This document shows positions 26,693 to 34,760 of a stretch of 64,000 bases of DNA, one piece after another (position 1 is the stretch's first letter; each line of letters begins with the position of its first letter). The DNA is from Paenibacillus phytohabitans. GTDB taxonomy: Bacteria > Bacillota > Bacilli > Paenibacillales > Paenibacillaceae. A program made the position numbers and the translations under genes. A model generated the notes under the pieces. That model was not told the DNA's origin and did not search any database. It worked only from the letters and a program-made list of their open reading frames with translations. The DNA is taken from assembly GCF_013141775.1 (NCBI RefSeq), contig NZ_WHOB01000069.1, positions 62,001-126,000 on the forward strand, given 5' to 3'.

Positions 26693-26708
26693 ACGATCTA
26701 CCTCCAGG

Positions 26709-27047
26709 TTATATGCTGATTTGCAGAAATTTGCAGCTGCTCTCCGCAGCGAATTCATGCCAGGTACCGGCTTGGACGATTACCGCTGCCCCGGCGGTTA
26801 ATGGACAGGGCTGCTCTCCTATGAGCATGTGGAGCTCTCCCTCCAGTACGTGAATGAGCTTGGATCTGGGCGAGGTCTCCGAGCTGATGGTCTCATCCTT
26901 ATCCATGCCGTATAGTACCCATTCAGGTGCTTCAGCGGCTTGTCCCGAACCTTCTGTGATATTCAGTGTTCTGCTCGATATCTGATAGGGCCGGATGCTA
27001 ATCATGTCATTGAAATAAAATACTGTGCCTGCAGTCATTCCGCTCAT
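26709..27047 (-). CDS. Cupin-domain protein, first gene of the cupin/methyltransferase operon
   Basis: The 112-residue protein has a short cupin fold: SKLIHVLEGELHMLIGE for motif 1 and VIVQAGTWHEFAAES for motif 2. AGGAGG five bases upstream sets ATG at 27047; the frame extends further upstream but crosses the promoter region. A Fur-like palindrome lies 56 bases upstream, shared with the divergent Crp/Fnr gene. Function unknown. Confidence 0.75.
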   Translation of the reverse strand: MSGMTAGTVFYFNDMISIRPYQISSRTLNITEGSGQAAEAPEWVLYGMDKDETISSETSPRSKLIHVLEGELHMLIGEQPCPLTAGAAVIVQAGTWHEFAAESSCKFLQISI

Positions 27048-27102
27048 GCCGTCCTCCTGTATATATTGAATGATTCTTAACATTTGGTATAATGAGAAAA
27101 GG

Positions 27103-27117
27103 TGAGAATCGTTCTCA
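27103..27117. promoter_or_regulatory. Fur-like palindrome in a divergent promoter region
   Basis: TGAGAATCGTTCTCA is a perfect 7-1-7 palindrome that matches the Fur core with G/C instead of T/A at one symmetric position. It lies between the cupin operon and the Crp/Fnr-type gene. Fur or a relative (PerR, Zur) could bind it. Confidence 0.6.
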
Positions 27118-27182
27118 TTTATTGAATTGTAGCAGAGTTTGTACAATGACTCTGTTGCCATGGCAACAGGAGGCGGATAAAT

Positions 27183-27866
27183 GTGCAGCAATATATGAAC
27201 AAAATCCAAAGCACGGTCTTATTTAAAGGATTTATGATCAGCGAGGTGCAGCAGGCACTGGGTTGTCTTCAGGGTACCATCAAGGATTTCGCCAAGAAGG
27301 ATGTCATCTTCAAGCAGGAGGAATATCTGGATTCGGCGGGTATTATTCTGCAGGGAAATGTACTGCTGTGCAAAGAGAATAGTTCGGGCATGCGGTTCAT
27401 ATTCTCGGAGCTTGAGAGCGGGGAGATTATCGGGGAGACCGCACTTCGTCTGGAGCAGGAGCCAAGCGGCTACGAAGCGGTTGCAGGCTCGGCGTGCCGG
27501 GTGCTGTTCATCAAGATTAACAAAATTGTACGTCCGGGCCAGGCGACCTGTCATTTGAGGAGCCGGATTATTGAGAATATGCTGACCTTGCTGCTTGAGA
27601 ATAACCGGTCGATGGTTCAGAAGCTTGACCTGGTCTCACACAAATCACTGCGGGAACGGATTATCCACTACTTAAGCCTGCAGGCCCAAAAAAATAATTC
27701 GCCCGTCTTTGAAATTCCATTCAGCCGGAATGATCTGGCGGATTACCTGACTGTGGACCGGAGTGCCTTATCCAGAGAGTTGCAGCGGATGGCACAGGAT
27801 GGACTGATCCGGTTTACACGGAACCAGTTTGAATTGCTGAAGGCAGATTATGAGAAGGAGTGGTAA
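27183..27866 (+). CDS. Crp/Fnr-family transcriptional regulator
   Basis: The 227-residue protein has an N-terminal cyclic-nucleotide-binding-like barrel (about 10-130, with GIILQGNVLL, GEIIGETALRL and VAGSACRVLFI). A C-terminal winged helix follows, with IPFSRNDLADYLTVDRSALSRELQRM. No Cys cluster for an Fe-S centre is present. The start is GTG at 27183 with AGGAGG nine bases upstream. It probably regulates the divergent cupin/methyltransferase operon; the effector is unknown. Confidence 0.88.
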   Translation: MQQYMNKIQSTVLFKGFMISEVQQALGCLQGTIKDFAKKDVIFKQEEYLDSAGIILQGNVLLCKENSSGMRFIFSELESGEIIGETALRLEQEPSGYEAVAGSACRVLFIKINKIVRPGQATCHLRSRIIENMLTLLLENNRSMVQKLDLVSHKSLRERIIHYLSLQAQKNNSPVFEIPFSRNDLADYLTVDRSALSRELQRMAQDGLIRFTRNQFELLKADYEKEW

Positions 27867-27914
27867 AGTAAGCAGTGGTGAAAGAATCAGTGGTAAAAGC
27901 ATGCGGACTCCTGT

Positions 27915-27939
27915 AAGTACAGATTGACAATCTGTACTT
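27915..27939. terminator. Perfect inverted repeat after the Crp/Fnr gene
   Basis: AAGTACAGATT, a GAC loop and AATCTGTACTT form an 11-bp perfect hairpin followed by TTGG. It is most likely a weak terminator, though an operator is possible. Confidence 0.5.
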
Positions 27940-28105
27940 TTGGATATATCGTAGATACATTAAGTCTTTGATTGAAGGTGTTTACTGCCTGTCCAATTAA
28001 CGGAACAATCTGTCAGAAGTTAAAGTGGAGGGCGTAGTCCGCTTTTATTAAGGACTTAGTATATCTTTAATATATTTTATAACAAGAGAGACAGGTGGAG
28101 ACGGA

Positions 28106-29482
28106 ATGAAAAGCAGACCCGGATTAATCGTATCTTCGCTGGTCATCGCGAATTTCCTCGGGCAGCTGATGCAGACGATGCTGAATACGGCATTGCCCAG
28201 AATGATGCTGGATTTGGGGATTAATGAAGGCAGGGCACAGTGGCTGATTACAGTATACTATCTGACTGCAGGCATAACGGTGCCTGTTGCCGGATTTTTA
28301 ATCGGAAGATTCACGACAAGAGGTTTATTCTTCACTTCGGCAAGTGCCTTTGCAGCAGGTACACTGATCGCGGGAATATCCCCGGACTTTATCCTTATTC
28401 TGGGCGGGCGTATTATTCAGGGCATGGGCGCAGGACTGCTGATGCCTCTGTTCCAGACAACGATTCTTAGGGTGTTCCCGAAGGGAAAGATAGGCTCGGC
28501 TATGGGGTTAATCGGATTGGTAATGGGCCTTGCTCCGGCGCTGGGTCCGACCCTGTCAGGATTAGTCGTTCAGGATCACTCCTGGCGGATTCTCTTCTAT
28601 GCATTGCTGCCTATAGTGATAGCCAATCTGCTGCTCGCTGCGTTCAGTCTGCAGAATGTGGGGGAGAGACACCGGGAGAAGCTGGACTACATATCTATTC
28701 TATTATCAACAACCGGATTTGCCGGTCTGTTATACGGTGTTAATCTGGCAGGGGATCAAAGTGCCCCGCGGGTATGGGCAGGGGCCGTTATCCTAAGCGG
28801 GATATTGTTCATAATTCTATTTATCAGGCGTCAGCTGAAGCTTACCGTTCCATTGCTGGATTTCAGGCTGTTCAAGAGCAGGAGCTTTAGCCTCGCCTCA
28901 ATTATTGGGGTGCTGATGTTCATTGTAATGGTGGGTGCTGAACTGCTGATTCCGTTATATGTGCAGAATGTCCGGGGGCTGACGCCAAGGGAGTCAGGTC
29001 TGATGCTGCTGCCGGGTGCGCTGCTGTTGGGGTGTACCAGTGTAATCTCCGGAAAAATATATGACCGCTATGGAGTGAAGATAGTGCTTCGCGGCGGGTT
29101 TACCCTCATTGCCGGGGTATCTTTGCTAATCTCGCTTATGTTATCCCAGGATTCATCCATACTTATACTCGCTGTGCTCTATGTATTTCTAATGGTGGGA
29201 ATCGGGTTTATTATGACCCCTGTTACCGCCTATGCGATGGCAAGTGTATCTCCCAGGATGATTGCACATGCCTCTCCAATGACGATTTCGATCCGCTCGT
29301 TAGCCAGCTCTATGGGAGGGGTTCTGCTGATAGCCATAATGACGATTACGATGAATTACAGTTCTTTCACCTTCCCGGTGAATATGATGCAGGGATTCCA
29401 TGCCGCTTTTTGGAGCCTGACCGTAGTAGCCATAGCCGGATTAGGTTTATCGTTTAATCTGAAGGGGCGGACTCATTCGTAA
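28106..29482 (+). CDS. MFS drug/metabolite exporter (DHA2-like)
   Basis: The 458-residue protein has about twelve to fourteen hydrophobic helices. The signature between helices 2 and 3 is FLIGRFTTRGLF, and the motif C-like stretch is GLVMGLAPALGPTLSG, typical of proton-driven antiporters. It starts MKSRPGLIVSSLVIANFLGQLMQ. A GGTGGAG ribosome site precedes the ATG. It lies alone between the Crp/Fnr gene and the Fur-boxed binding protein, so a link to siderophore export is possible but not shown. Confidence 0.88.
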   Translation: MKSRPGLIVSSLVIANFLGQLMQTMLNTALPRMMLDLGINEGRAQWLITVYYLTAGITVPVAGFLIGRFTTRGLFFTSASAFAAGTLIAGISPDFILILGGRIIQGMGAGLLMPLFQTTILRVFPKGKIGSAMGLIGLVMGLAPALGPTLSGLVVQDHSWRILFYALLPIVIANLLLAAFSLQNVGERHREKLDYISILLSTTGFAGLLYGVNLAGDQSAPRVWAGAVILSGILFIILFIRRQLKLTVPLLDFRLFKSRSFSLASIIGVLMFIVMVGAELLIPLYVQNVRGLTPRESGLMLLPGALLLGCTSVISGKIYDRYGVKIVLRGGFTLIAGVSLLISLMLSQDSSILILAVLYVFLMVGIGFIMTPVTAYAMASVSPRMIAHASPMTISIRSLASSMGGVLLIAIMTITMNYSSFTFPVNMMQGFHAAFWSLTVVAIAGLGLSFNLKGRTHS

Positions 29483-29584
29483 AGAATAGTTAAGGGAATA
29501 TTCACTTTACGCAGATCGTCCATGGTTTTAACGACAATAATCCATGTTCAAAAAGGGGAGATGAATCTATTATATTAGTAATGG

Positions 29585-29599
29585 TGATAATGATTATCA
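29585..29599. promoter_or_regulatory. Perfect Fur box
   Basis: TGATAATGATTATCA is an exact match to the 7-1-7 consensus and lies 34 bases before the start of the siderophore-binding protein gene. Confidence 0.92.
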
Positions 29600-29632
29600 T
29601 TATTAATAAATGATGGAGAGTGGTAGCAGGCT

Positions 29633-30592
29633 ATGATTAAGAGAATAACAGGTTTGGTACTTGCTGGTGTTATGGCGCTGGGTATCGTTTCTGCCGCAGG
29701 TGTAAATGTCGTACCTGTAGGCGTTGCGGAAGCCGCACAGGCAACGCAAAAGATTACCTATAAAGGCAAGGTATACACCGTTCCGGTCAAAACCAATAAT
29801 ATTGTCATTACCGGTGCAGTAGAGGCGCTGGAAGACGCACTGGTACTCAATTTCAAACCTAAGGGGGCACTGACTGTCGGTGGTGAGTTCCCTTCAATCT
29901 TTTCCAAAATAACAAGCGGCGTAACAGCGATCGGGGAAAAGGCAGAACCTGACCTGGAAGCGATCCTGAAGCTCAAACCGGATATTATCCTCAGCAGCAC
30001 GAAGTTCCCGGCGGAGACCAATGAGAAGCTGGCGAAGATCGCGACTACGATTCCAGTATCGCATATCGCCACCGATTGGATGGACAACCTGAAGCTGCTC
30101 GCAGCACTTACGGGCAAACAGAAGGAAGCGACCACTGCGATTCTGAAATACCAGAAGGAACTGAAGGAAGCCAAAGTGAAGCTTGCACCGAAGCTCAAGG
30201 ACAAGAAGGTCATTGCTCTGCGCATCCGCTCAGGCAGCCTGTTCCTCTATCCGCAGGACGTATTCTTTAACCGCTCCCTGTATGCCGATCTGGGCGCAAC
30301 TGTGCCGAAGGAAGTACAGCAGGTCAAAGCCCAGCAGAATATTTCCCTGGAATCCTTTGCCGCAATCAACCCGGATTACATCTTTGTACAGTTCTCGGCG
30401 GATGAGAACAAAGACAATCCTAAGGCACTGGAAGAGCTGCAGAAGAACGCCATCTGGAAGAGCCTGAAAGCTGTGAAGGGCGGCAATGTATTTGTCAATC
30501 TGGTTGATCCGCTGGCACAAGGCGGGACTGCATTCAGCAAGTTCTCCTTCCTTGAAGCCCTGATGAAGACTAAGCTGTATACAGCGAAGTAA
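29633..30592 (+). CDS. Secreted iron-siderophore-binding protein without a lipobox
   Basis: The 319-residue product has a signal peptide (LVLAGVMALGIVSAAG ... VAEAA) and no Cys, so unlike most Gram-positive binding proteins it is not a lipoprotein. A short extra domain (ITYKGKVYTVPVKTNNIVI) precedes a FecB/BtuF-type periplasmic-binding fold. That fold includes GEKAEPDLEAILKLKPDIIL, IPVSHIATDW and the C-terminal AFSKFSFLEAL. It should bind a ferric siderophore in the wall space. The perfect Fur box gives iron control. No permease is adjacent; the FecCD genes at 36-38 kb could serve it. Confidence 0.85.
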   Translation: MIKRITGLVLAGVMALGIVSAAGVNVVPVGVAEAAQATQKITYKGKVYTVPVKTNNIVITGAVEALEDALVLNFKPKGALTVGGEFPSIFSKITSGVTAIGEKAEPDLEAILKLKPDIILSSTKFPAETNEKLAKIATTIPVSHIATDWMDNLKLLAALTGKQKEATTAILKYQKELKEAKVKLAPKLKDKKVIALRIRSGSLFLYPQDVFFNRSLYADLGATVPKEVQQVKAQQNISLESFAAINPDYIFVQFSADENKDNPKALEELQKNAIWKSLKAVKGGNVFVNLVDPLAQGGTAFSKFSFLEALMKTKLYTAK

Positions 30593-30631
30593 GATTAATT
30601 CCAGCCAGTATAAGTATATGGAAGAAAACGG

Positions 30632-30658
30632 GAGAGAGCCCAGGCCGGCTCTCTTTTT
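30632..30658 (+). terminator. Terminator after the siderophore-binding protein
   Basis: AGAGAGCC and GGCTCTCT arms followed by TTTTTGC. Confidence 0.8.
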
Positions 30659-30714
30659 GCTGCACCAACAGCTGGCGCAATTTATTGCTGAATTATATAT
30701 AGCACCTTATATTA

Positions 30715-30723
30715 TGTTATAAT
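30715..30723 (+). promoter_or_regulatory. Extended -10 promoter of the HesB-fold gene
   Basis: TGTTATAAT is a perfect extended -10 element (TGnTATAAT) 44 bases before the ATG. The -35 region is weak. Confidence 0.55.
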
Positions 30724-30766
30724 GAATTTCTTATTGTAAATTACAAAGAATAGAGGTCGCTAGAGG

Positions 30767-31066
30767 ATGAAAGTTAAAGTTAACCGCAATGCTGCAAAGG
30801 TTCTGAAGGATATGCTGAACACTCCTGAAGCGGAAGGCAAGAAGATCCGCGTCATTATTACTCAGGATCACGGCAATCACGGCCACTATGATGTTGCTCT
30901 TGATACACCGACTGAGCATGATGAAGTCATTGCCACGGATAAAGGTATCGAGATTGTGCTGGATACACGTCAACCGCTGCTCGACGGTGTCTGGATTCAG
31001 TATTTCTATGTTCCCCAAGAAGGCTTCTTCATTACGAATCCCTCTACAGGATTTCTTGAGAAATAA
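30767..31066 (+). CDS. HesB/IscA-fold protein lacking cysteines
   Basis: The 99-residue protein has the length and beta-rich layout of HesB/YneR-type proteins (MKVKVNRNAAKVLKDML, then RVIITQDHGNHGHYDVALD, then GVWIQYFYVPQEGFFITNP). It has no Cys at all, so it cannot be a classical Fe-S scaffold. Similar Cys-free paralogues are common in bacilli and are unassigned. It forms its own unit between two terminators and has an extended -10 promoter. Confidence 0.7.
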   Translation: MKVKVNRNAAKVLKDMLNTPEAEGKKIRVIITQDHGNHGHYDVALDTPTEHDEVIATDKGIEIVLDTRQPLLDGVWIQYFYVPQEGFFITNPSTGFLEK

Positions 31067-31098
31067 GCAGCTGAACCTGATATAGCACCATATGGTTT

Positions 31099-31154
31099 GA
31101 GACGGCATTGTCTTAACAGCCTTATAAGGGCTGCTAAAGATAATGCCGTCTCTT
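31099..31154 (+). terminator. Strong terminator after the HesB-fold gene
   Basis: Arms GAGACGGCATT-TCTT-ACAGCC and GGGCTG-TAAAGA-AATGCCGTCTC followed by TTTGGG. Confidence 0.8.
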
Positions 31155-31251
31155 TGGGTGTTTAAATAAACAGAGCGGCAAAATTCATCATTTATTGTAC
31201 TTCCGCCCAAAAAGTCGTTGCAAAAGTATGTATAATCGTTGACTGCCTACA

Positions 31252-31299
31252 TTAGACGGGCTTGGATTTTTTATTATACTGTAATTGTAAGCGATTACA
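31252..31299 (+). promoter_or_regulatory. Promoter with overlapping cre site for the sugar-binding lipoprotein
   Basis: TTAGAC (31252-31257), 17 bases, TATACT (31275-31280). The downstream TTGTAAGCGATTACA (31285-31299) matches the cre consensus WTGNAANCGNWNNCW fully and covers the expected start site, so CcpA repression is predicted. Confidence 0.7.
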
Positions 31300-31321
31300 C
31301 ATAAGCTGGGGGGAAATTCAA

Positions 31322-32911
31322 TTGAATAAGAAAAAAAGATTAACACTAATGTCCGGTATACTGATGATCTCTCTGCTCGCTGCATGCGGCAATAACAACG
31401 GTAATGCCGGAGGAAGCACGGCGGAGCCGCAGGCTTCGGCAGCCGCGACAGAAGCTGCAGGGACGAATGCCAGCCCAGCCGGGGATTCCGGCACAGTGGA
31501 TACGTCCCAGCCCGTAACACTGAAGATGATTTTTGTAGGGCCTAAACCAGTCGACTATGACCTGGTATTTGGCGAGATCAACAAGAAGCTGAAGGAGAAA
31601 GTTAACGCTACGCTGGAAGCCGAGTTCCTGGACTGGTCGGATTGGGCGCAGAAATATCCGCTCAAGCTGGCGGCGAATGAGAATTTTGACCTCATCTACT
31701 CTGCCAACTGGGCAGGCTATAATGATCAGGCCCTCAAAGGCGGGTTTCTTGAGCTGACCGACGAATTGCTGCAGAAATACGCGCCGATGACCTGGGAAGC
31801 CATGCCGGAGGTGGGCTGGGGTCAGGCGAAGGTGAACGGCAAGCTATATATGGTGCCTCAGAACCGCGGGGAAACGATTGAGAAGCTGATCCTGTACCGG
31901 GAGGACCTGCGCAAGAAATATAATCTGCCGGAGATCAACAGCCCGGAGGCGTATGCTACTTATCTCAAGACGGTCTCCGAGAAGGAGCAGGGTGTCACTC
32001 CGTTCGTACCGGAGACAGGGGACTGGAAGCTGCACAATCTGGACCGGGTCCTGCTGAAGCAGCAGAATGAATGGAACATGTTCGACTTTGATCTGCCGAT
32101 TGGCTTCAAGCTGACAGATCCGGCCGGTAAGGTATTCAATGTATACGAAACTCCGGAATTCAAAGAGCTTGTCTACTATTATAAAGATCTTGCGGATCAC
32201 AACGCCTGGTCGAAGAGCGCACTCAACAGCAAGCTGGATCACCAGCAGGAGTTCCGTGCAGGCAAGACAGCATCGATCACACACAATCTTGGCACACTTG
32301 GGGCTTTAATGACAGATATGCGCGAGAAAAATTCACCGTATGAGCTGGCTCTGGCTGATATTACACCGGACAAGAAGAAGTCTGTGGCTGTCTCCACCCA
32401 GAACGGGGTCTCCATTCACGCTACGACCAAGAACCCTGAACGTTCACTGATGGTGATTGATCTGCTGCAGAATGACAAGGAACTGCATGATCTGATGATG
32501 AACGGCATTACGGCTGTGCATTATAATCCGGTTGGCGACGATAAATATACGAATGCTGAGAAAAATGCTAACTATACCGGATTCTCCAACTGGGGCTTTA
32601 ACTCTCCATTGAACCGGGACAACGCCTCCTTCCCTGACGAAGGCAATGCGCTGACTGACAAATGGGAAGCTGAGGTTTACCACTATCCGCTGGAGACCTT
32701 TGTCTTCGATAACAGCAAAGTGAAGACCGAGGTAGCTAATGTCGGTAATGTGATGCTGCAATATGGCATTCCGCTGGAATACGGTTCAGTGAAGGATGTG
32801 GACGGCGGACTGGCCAAGCTTCAGGCACAGGTGAAGGAAGCTGGAATTGATACCATCATCGCAGAAGTTCAGCGGCAGATTGATGAATTCCTGGCTAATT
32901 CCGGACAGTAA
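31322..32911 (+). CDS. Extracellular solute-binding lipoprotein (family 1, probably oligosaccharide)
   Basis: The 529-residue product starts at TTG 31322 behind GGGGGAAA. It has a lipoprotein signal with lipobox LLAACG, a Ser/Ala-rich linker, and a long type 1 binding-protein domain. That domain includes ANENFDLIYSANWAGYNDQA, FPDEGNALTDKWEAEVYHYP and a C-terminal DUF3502-like region. It resembles the LplA/lipo family used in Paenibacillus sugar import. No permease genes flank it, so it must use a transporter encoded elsewhere or act as a sensor. The cre site implies carbon control. Confidence 0.85.
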   Translation: MNKKKRLTLMSGILMISLLAACGNNNGNAGGSTAEPQASAAATEAAGTNASPAGDSGTVDTSQPVTLKMIFVGPKPVDYDLVFGEINKKLKEKVNATLEAEFLDWSDWAQKYPLKLAANENFDLIYSANWAGYNDQALKGGFLELTDELLQKYAPMTWEAMPEVGWGQAKVNGKLYMVPQNRGETIEKLILYREDLRKKYNLPEINSPEAYATYLKTVSEKEQGVTPFVPETGDWKLHNLDRVLLKQQNEWNMFDFDLPIGFKLTDPAGKVFNVYETPEFKELVYYYKDLADHNAWSKSALNSKLDHQQEFRAGKTASITHNLGTLGALMTDMREKNSPYELALADITPDKKKSVAVSTQNGVSIHATTKNPERSLMVIDLLQNDKELHDLMMNGITAVHYNPVGDDKYTNAEKNANYTGFSNWGFNSPLNRDNASFPDEGNALTDKWEAEVYHYPLETFVFDNSKVKTEVANVGNVMLQYGIPLEYGSVKDVDGGLAKLQAQVKEAGIDTIIAEVQRQIDEFLANSGQ

Positions 32912-32931
32912 AAGGCTGCAACCATAAGAAG

Positions 32932-32962
32932 GAGGCTCGCGTGGATACATGCGGGCCTCTTT
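32932..32962 (+). terminator. Terminator after the sugar-binding lipoprotein
   Basis: GAGGC-T-CGC and GCG-G-GCCTC arms followed by TTTATG. Confidence 0.65.
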
Positions 32963-32985
32963 ATGTTCAGTTTAATAGCAAATTA

Positions 32986-33942
32986 TCATATTTTCAGCAG
33001 GGTTTCCGCTTGCTCCAATTTGGTCATCTTTATACTAGCACTCCATAGACTCTTCCAATTGTCGTTGTTATACGAAAATATTGAGGATTTAATTTCTTTC
33101 TTACCCTCATAATACTTCGCCGTTGTCTGACTCAGCTTCCCATCGGTTACCAGATTGGCTAAAGCTCTTCCGGATTGACGAACGGTATTTACATTCGGAA
33201 CAAATAATGTCATTACCGGCATAATGTAATTCCAGACAAATTTTAATATAGGGGTGTAACTCTGAGCCAGACCGGTGCCGGGCATCATTCCAGGATCAAA
33301 AGCATTAACGGTAATCTTTTTGTCCGTATGCTGCTTTATTCTTTCGGCCAGCTCGTAGGTGAAATATAGATTACATAGTTTAGAGGTCGTGTAGCGGCGC
33401 CTTCCTATGAGGGCTATTCCTTCTTTTGAACTCACAGTGTCAGGGTGAGCCAGTGCTTGAGGAGTGGTGAACGCCGGTTCTGGCATTCCCGTTTTTTTCA
33501 ATGGATCATGCGTTCCGCTGCTGACAACCACGATTCGGCCTTCAGGTACGATTTGATCAAGCAACAGATTAACCAAGAGGAAATGTCCAAGATGATTTAC
33601 GCCGAAGGTCATTTCAAACCCGTCTTTGGTATAATGCGTAGCATCGATAAACTGTACTCCGGCGTTGCACACTAGTGCGTATAAGGGCGGGAAATCCATT
33701 TTTGAGAATTCTCCTGCGAAGCTTCTGACCGATTCTAAGGAGGATAAGTCCAGTTCCATAGAAGTGATGTTGTTATTGTTTGTTTCTTGTATTAAGGAGT
33801 CTACAGCTTGTTTGGCTTTCACCGCATTGCGGCAGGCGAGGATCACATAATTGTTATCAAATTTGGCAATCTGCTTTGCGGATTCATAACCTAGTCCCGA
33901 GTTTCCCCCTGTAATAATAACCGTTTGTTTACGCAGACTCAT
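32986..33942 (-). CDS. Short-chain dehydrogenase/reductase (retinol-dehydrogenase-like)
   Basis: The 318-residue protein has the cofactor motif TGGNSGLG, the NAG motif (CNAGVQ), a Ser in VVVSSGTHD and the catalytic YTTSK. This makes it an intact classical SDR of the longer protochlorophyllide-reductase/retinol-dehydrogenase type. ATG at 33942 is preferred, with AAGGAGA eleven bases upstream. It is divergent from a TetR-type regulator with two operators between them, which is the common arrangement for local repression. Substrate unknown. Confidence 0.88.
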   Translation of the reverse strand: MSLRKQTVIITGGNSGLGYESAKQIAKFDNNYVILACRNAVKAKQAVDSLIQETNNNNITSMELDLSSLESVRSFAGEFSKMDFPPLYALVCNAGVQFIDATHYTKDGFEMTFGVNHLGHFLLVNLLLDQIVPEGRIVVVSSGTHDPLKKTGMPEPAFTTPQALAHPDTVSSKEGIALIGRRRYTTSKLCNLYFTYELAERIKQHTDKKITVNAFDPGMMPGTGLAQSYTPILKFVWNYIMPVMTLFVPNVNTVRQSGRALANLVTDGKLSQTTAKYYEGKKEIKSSIFSYNNDNWKSLWSASIKMTKLEQAETLLKI

Positions 33943-33999
33943 TGTGAATACACTCTCCTTCAATAGAATATTTAAAATAAAAATTCCGCCATTCCTTTA

Positions 34000-34053
34000 G
34001 TTGACACCGTCAACATGGATAGAGTATACCTCCAGTATGTTGACGGTGTCAAC
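34000..34053. promoter_or_regulatory. Twin operators for the divergent TetR-type regulator
   Basis: GTTGACACCGTCAAC (34000-34014) and GTTGACGGTGTCAAC (34039-34053) are 15-base palindromes, each other's reverse complement, spaced 39 bases centre to centre. They lie between the SDR and TetR genes and almost certainly bind the regulator at both promoters. Confidence 0.8.
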
Positions 34054-34107
34054 AAGATGGGGTAAAATTATAATACAAATTACATTTCTTATTCACCAGA
34101 GGATACT

Positions 34108-34671
34108 ATGAAAAATAATGGCGATACCAAACAAAAACTGCTTCAGGTCACACGGGAAATGATTGATCAGCATGGTGTTGAGGCTATTAATATGCGTGAT
34201 CTGGGAGCTAAACTAAACTTATCCCGGACTGCAATGTACAGACATTTCAAGAATAAAGATGATTTGCTGGCAGCGATTGTGGCCGGAAATTTTGAAATGC
34301 TGAATCGTACAATCAGCAGGTTAAGTGAAATGGGTTCAGAGCCACGGCAACTTATATATACGATTCTGCTGGCTTATTACGACTTTGGCATCAGCAACCC
34401 CGAGCATTATCAACTGATGTTCCGTAAGCAATGGGATAAGGAAATGTACCCGGAGCTTGTACAATCTGCTTTTTTTATTTTTGCACACGTGGAGGGCTGT
34501 CTTCAAAAGGCGGGGACTATCCGGAAATCACCTAATCAGTCCACCGCAATCATGTATGCTTTCATCCATGGTTTGGTTGAACTCAATATGTCCGAGCATT
34601 CTGAAACGGAAAAAGGACTGGACAGTCCGGCTCATCTCATTGATTCTTTTCTGGATCTGATTTTTGTATAG
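34108..34671 (+). CDS. TetR/AcrR-family transcriptional regulator
   Basis: The 187-residue protein has an N-terminal TetR HTH (LLQVTREMIDQHGVEAINMRDLGAKLNLSRTAMYRHFKNKDDLLAAI, split over residues 8-50) and a WHG-type C-terminal ligand domain. It should repress the divergent SDR gene and itself through the twin operators. The inducer is unknown. An ATG at 34108 with AGAGGATAC upstream is a weak ribosome site. Confidence 0.9.
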   Translation: MKNNGDTKQKLLQVTREMIDQHGVEAINMRDLGAKLNLSRTAMYRHFKNKDDLLAAIVAGNFEMLNRTISRLSEMGSEPRQLIYTILLAYYDFGISNPEHYQLMFRKQWDKEMYPELVQSAFFIFAHVEGCLQKAGTIRKSPNQSTAIMYAFIHGLVELNMSEHSETEKGLDSPAHLIDSFLDLIFV

Positions 34672-34760
34672 TTAAATATTGAGCAACTGCAAGAGGGCAG
34701 GCGTAGATCATATGCTCTCTGATCTGCGCCTGCCCTATGTGTTGATTCGTAACCTTATTC

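Noticed and set aside
26709..27209. Longer start for the first cupin gene
   Set aside because: The extension crosses the promoter, the Fur-like box and the ribosome site of the divergent regulator gene; ATG 27047 has a good AGGAGG.
31188..31520. Minus-strand frame over the cre promoter
   Set aside because: It covers promoter, cre site and signal peptide of the solute-binding lipoprotein; no ribosome site.
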